Below are positions 5,554-5,678 of a stretch of DNA of 5,678 nt, piece by piece. The translations under genes were made by a program, and so were the position numbers. Source of the stretch: DASRVA01 sp035550715. Its GTDB lineage: Bacteria; Gemmatimonadota; Gemmatimonadetes; JACCXV01; JAHWKZ01. Where the stretch lies: the NCBI GenBank assembly GCA_035550715.1, contig DASZOP010000152.1:1-5678 (forward strand), written 5' to 3'. The stretch's first letter is position 1. Each line of letters opens with the position of its first letter. Below the pieces are notes generated by a model. The model was given only the letters and a program-made list of their open reading frames with translations. It was not told where the DNA came from and did not search any database.

Positions 5554-5678
5554 TCACACCGTCCCGCGTCCACCCACGAAGCGCCGGGCCAGGCGCGCGA
5601 AACGATTCCGCACGCGCTCGGCCACGTTGGTGACCTCGGCGTGGGAAAGGGCGTGCCGGCCCAGGCCGGAGGCCAGGT
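5554..5678 (-). CDS. C-terminal fragment of an unrecognised protein (5' end outside window)
   Basis: The last 40 codons of a gene entering from the right edge, ending in TGA at 5554-5556. The visible residues include HAEVTNVAERVRNRFARL, then a basic tail LARRFVGGRGTV, and could form an amphipathic, Arg-rich helix. Third codon positions are almost all G or C, which supports real coding in this frame. I do not recognise a family from this fragment. It lies on the same strand as the operon but is separated from it by 280 bases and the candidate promoter, so it is probably a separate transcription unit. Confidence 0.5.
   Translation of the reverse strand, partial: LASGLGRHALSHAEVTNVAERVRNRFARLARRFVGGRGTV

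Noticed and set aside
1..5678. CRISPR array, insertion sequence, tRNA or rRNA
   Set aside because: No regularly spaced repeats, transposase motifs, terminal inverted repeats or RNA-gene signatures were seen.

Overview
The window is GC-rich bacterial DNA, and every gene I can support lies on the minus strand. Codon third positions are strongly G/C-biased, as expected for a high-GC Gram-negative-type or environmental phylum lineage. I cannot name the organism. A possible sigma-54 promoter and a FleN/FlhG-like ATPase fit such a lineage but do not identify one.

In transcription order (right to left) the layout is as follows. (1) The last 40 codons of an unrecognised protein enter from the right edge (5554-5678). 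(2) A 280-base intergenic region (5274-5553) carries a good sigma-54-type -24/-12 match and a leader rich in inverted repeats. (3) A large gene (3006-5273, 755 aa) encodes an apparent FtsZ/tubulin-like GTPase domain, a long Pro/Glu/Ala-rich linker and a C-terminal HD-GYP phosphodiesterase-type domain. (4) A MinD/FleN-like deviant Walker-A ATPase follows (2055-2999). (5) Next is a membrane-anchored PlsC-type acyltransferase (1273-2058). (6) Then comes a small single-GAF protein resembling free methionine-(R)-sulfoxide reductase (776-1276). (7) Last is a secreted YtcJ-like amidohydrolase whose 3' end is cut off by the left edge (1-779).

Genes 3 to 7 look like one operon. The first junction is 6 bases and the next three are 4-base NTGA overlaps, which suggests translational coupling. 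The four downstream genes are all best read with GTG or TTG starts.

The item most worth attention is the fusion of a divergent tubulin/FtsZ-superfamily domain to HD-GYP, directly followed by a MinD-like ATPase and a phospholipid acyltransferase. A cytoskeletal-type GTPase fused to a cyclic-di-GMP-type hydrolase, next to a spatial-positioning ATPase, suggests a membrane- or pole-associated positioning or signalling module. The domain calls come from motifs read by eye. The joint function is inference.
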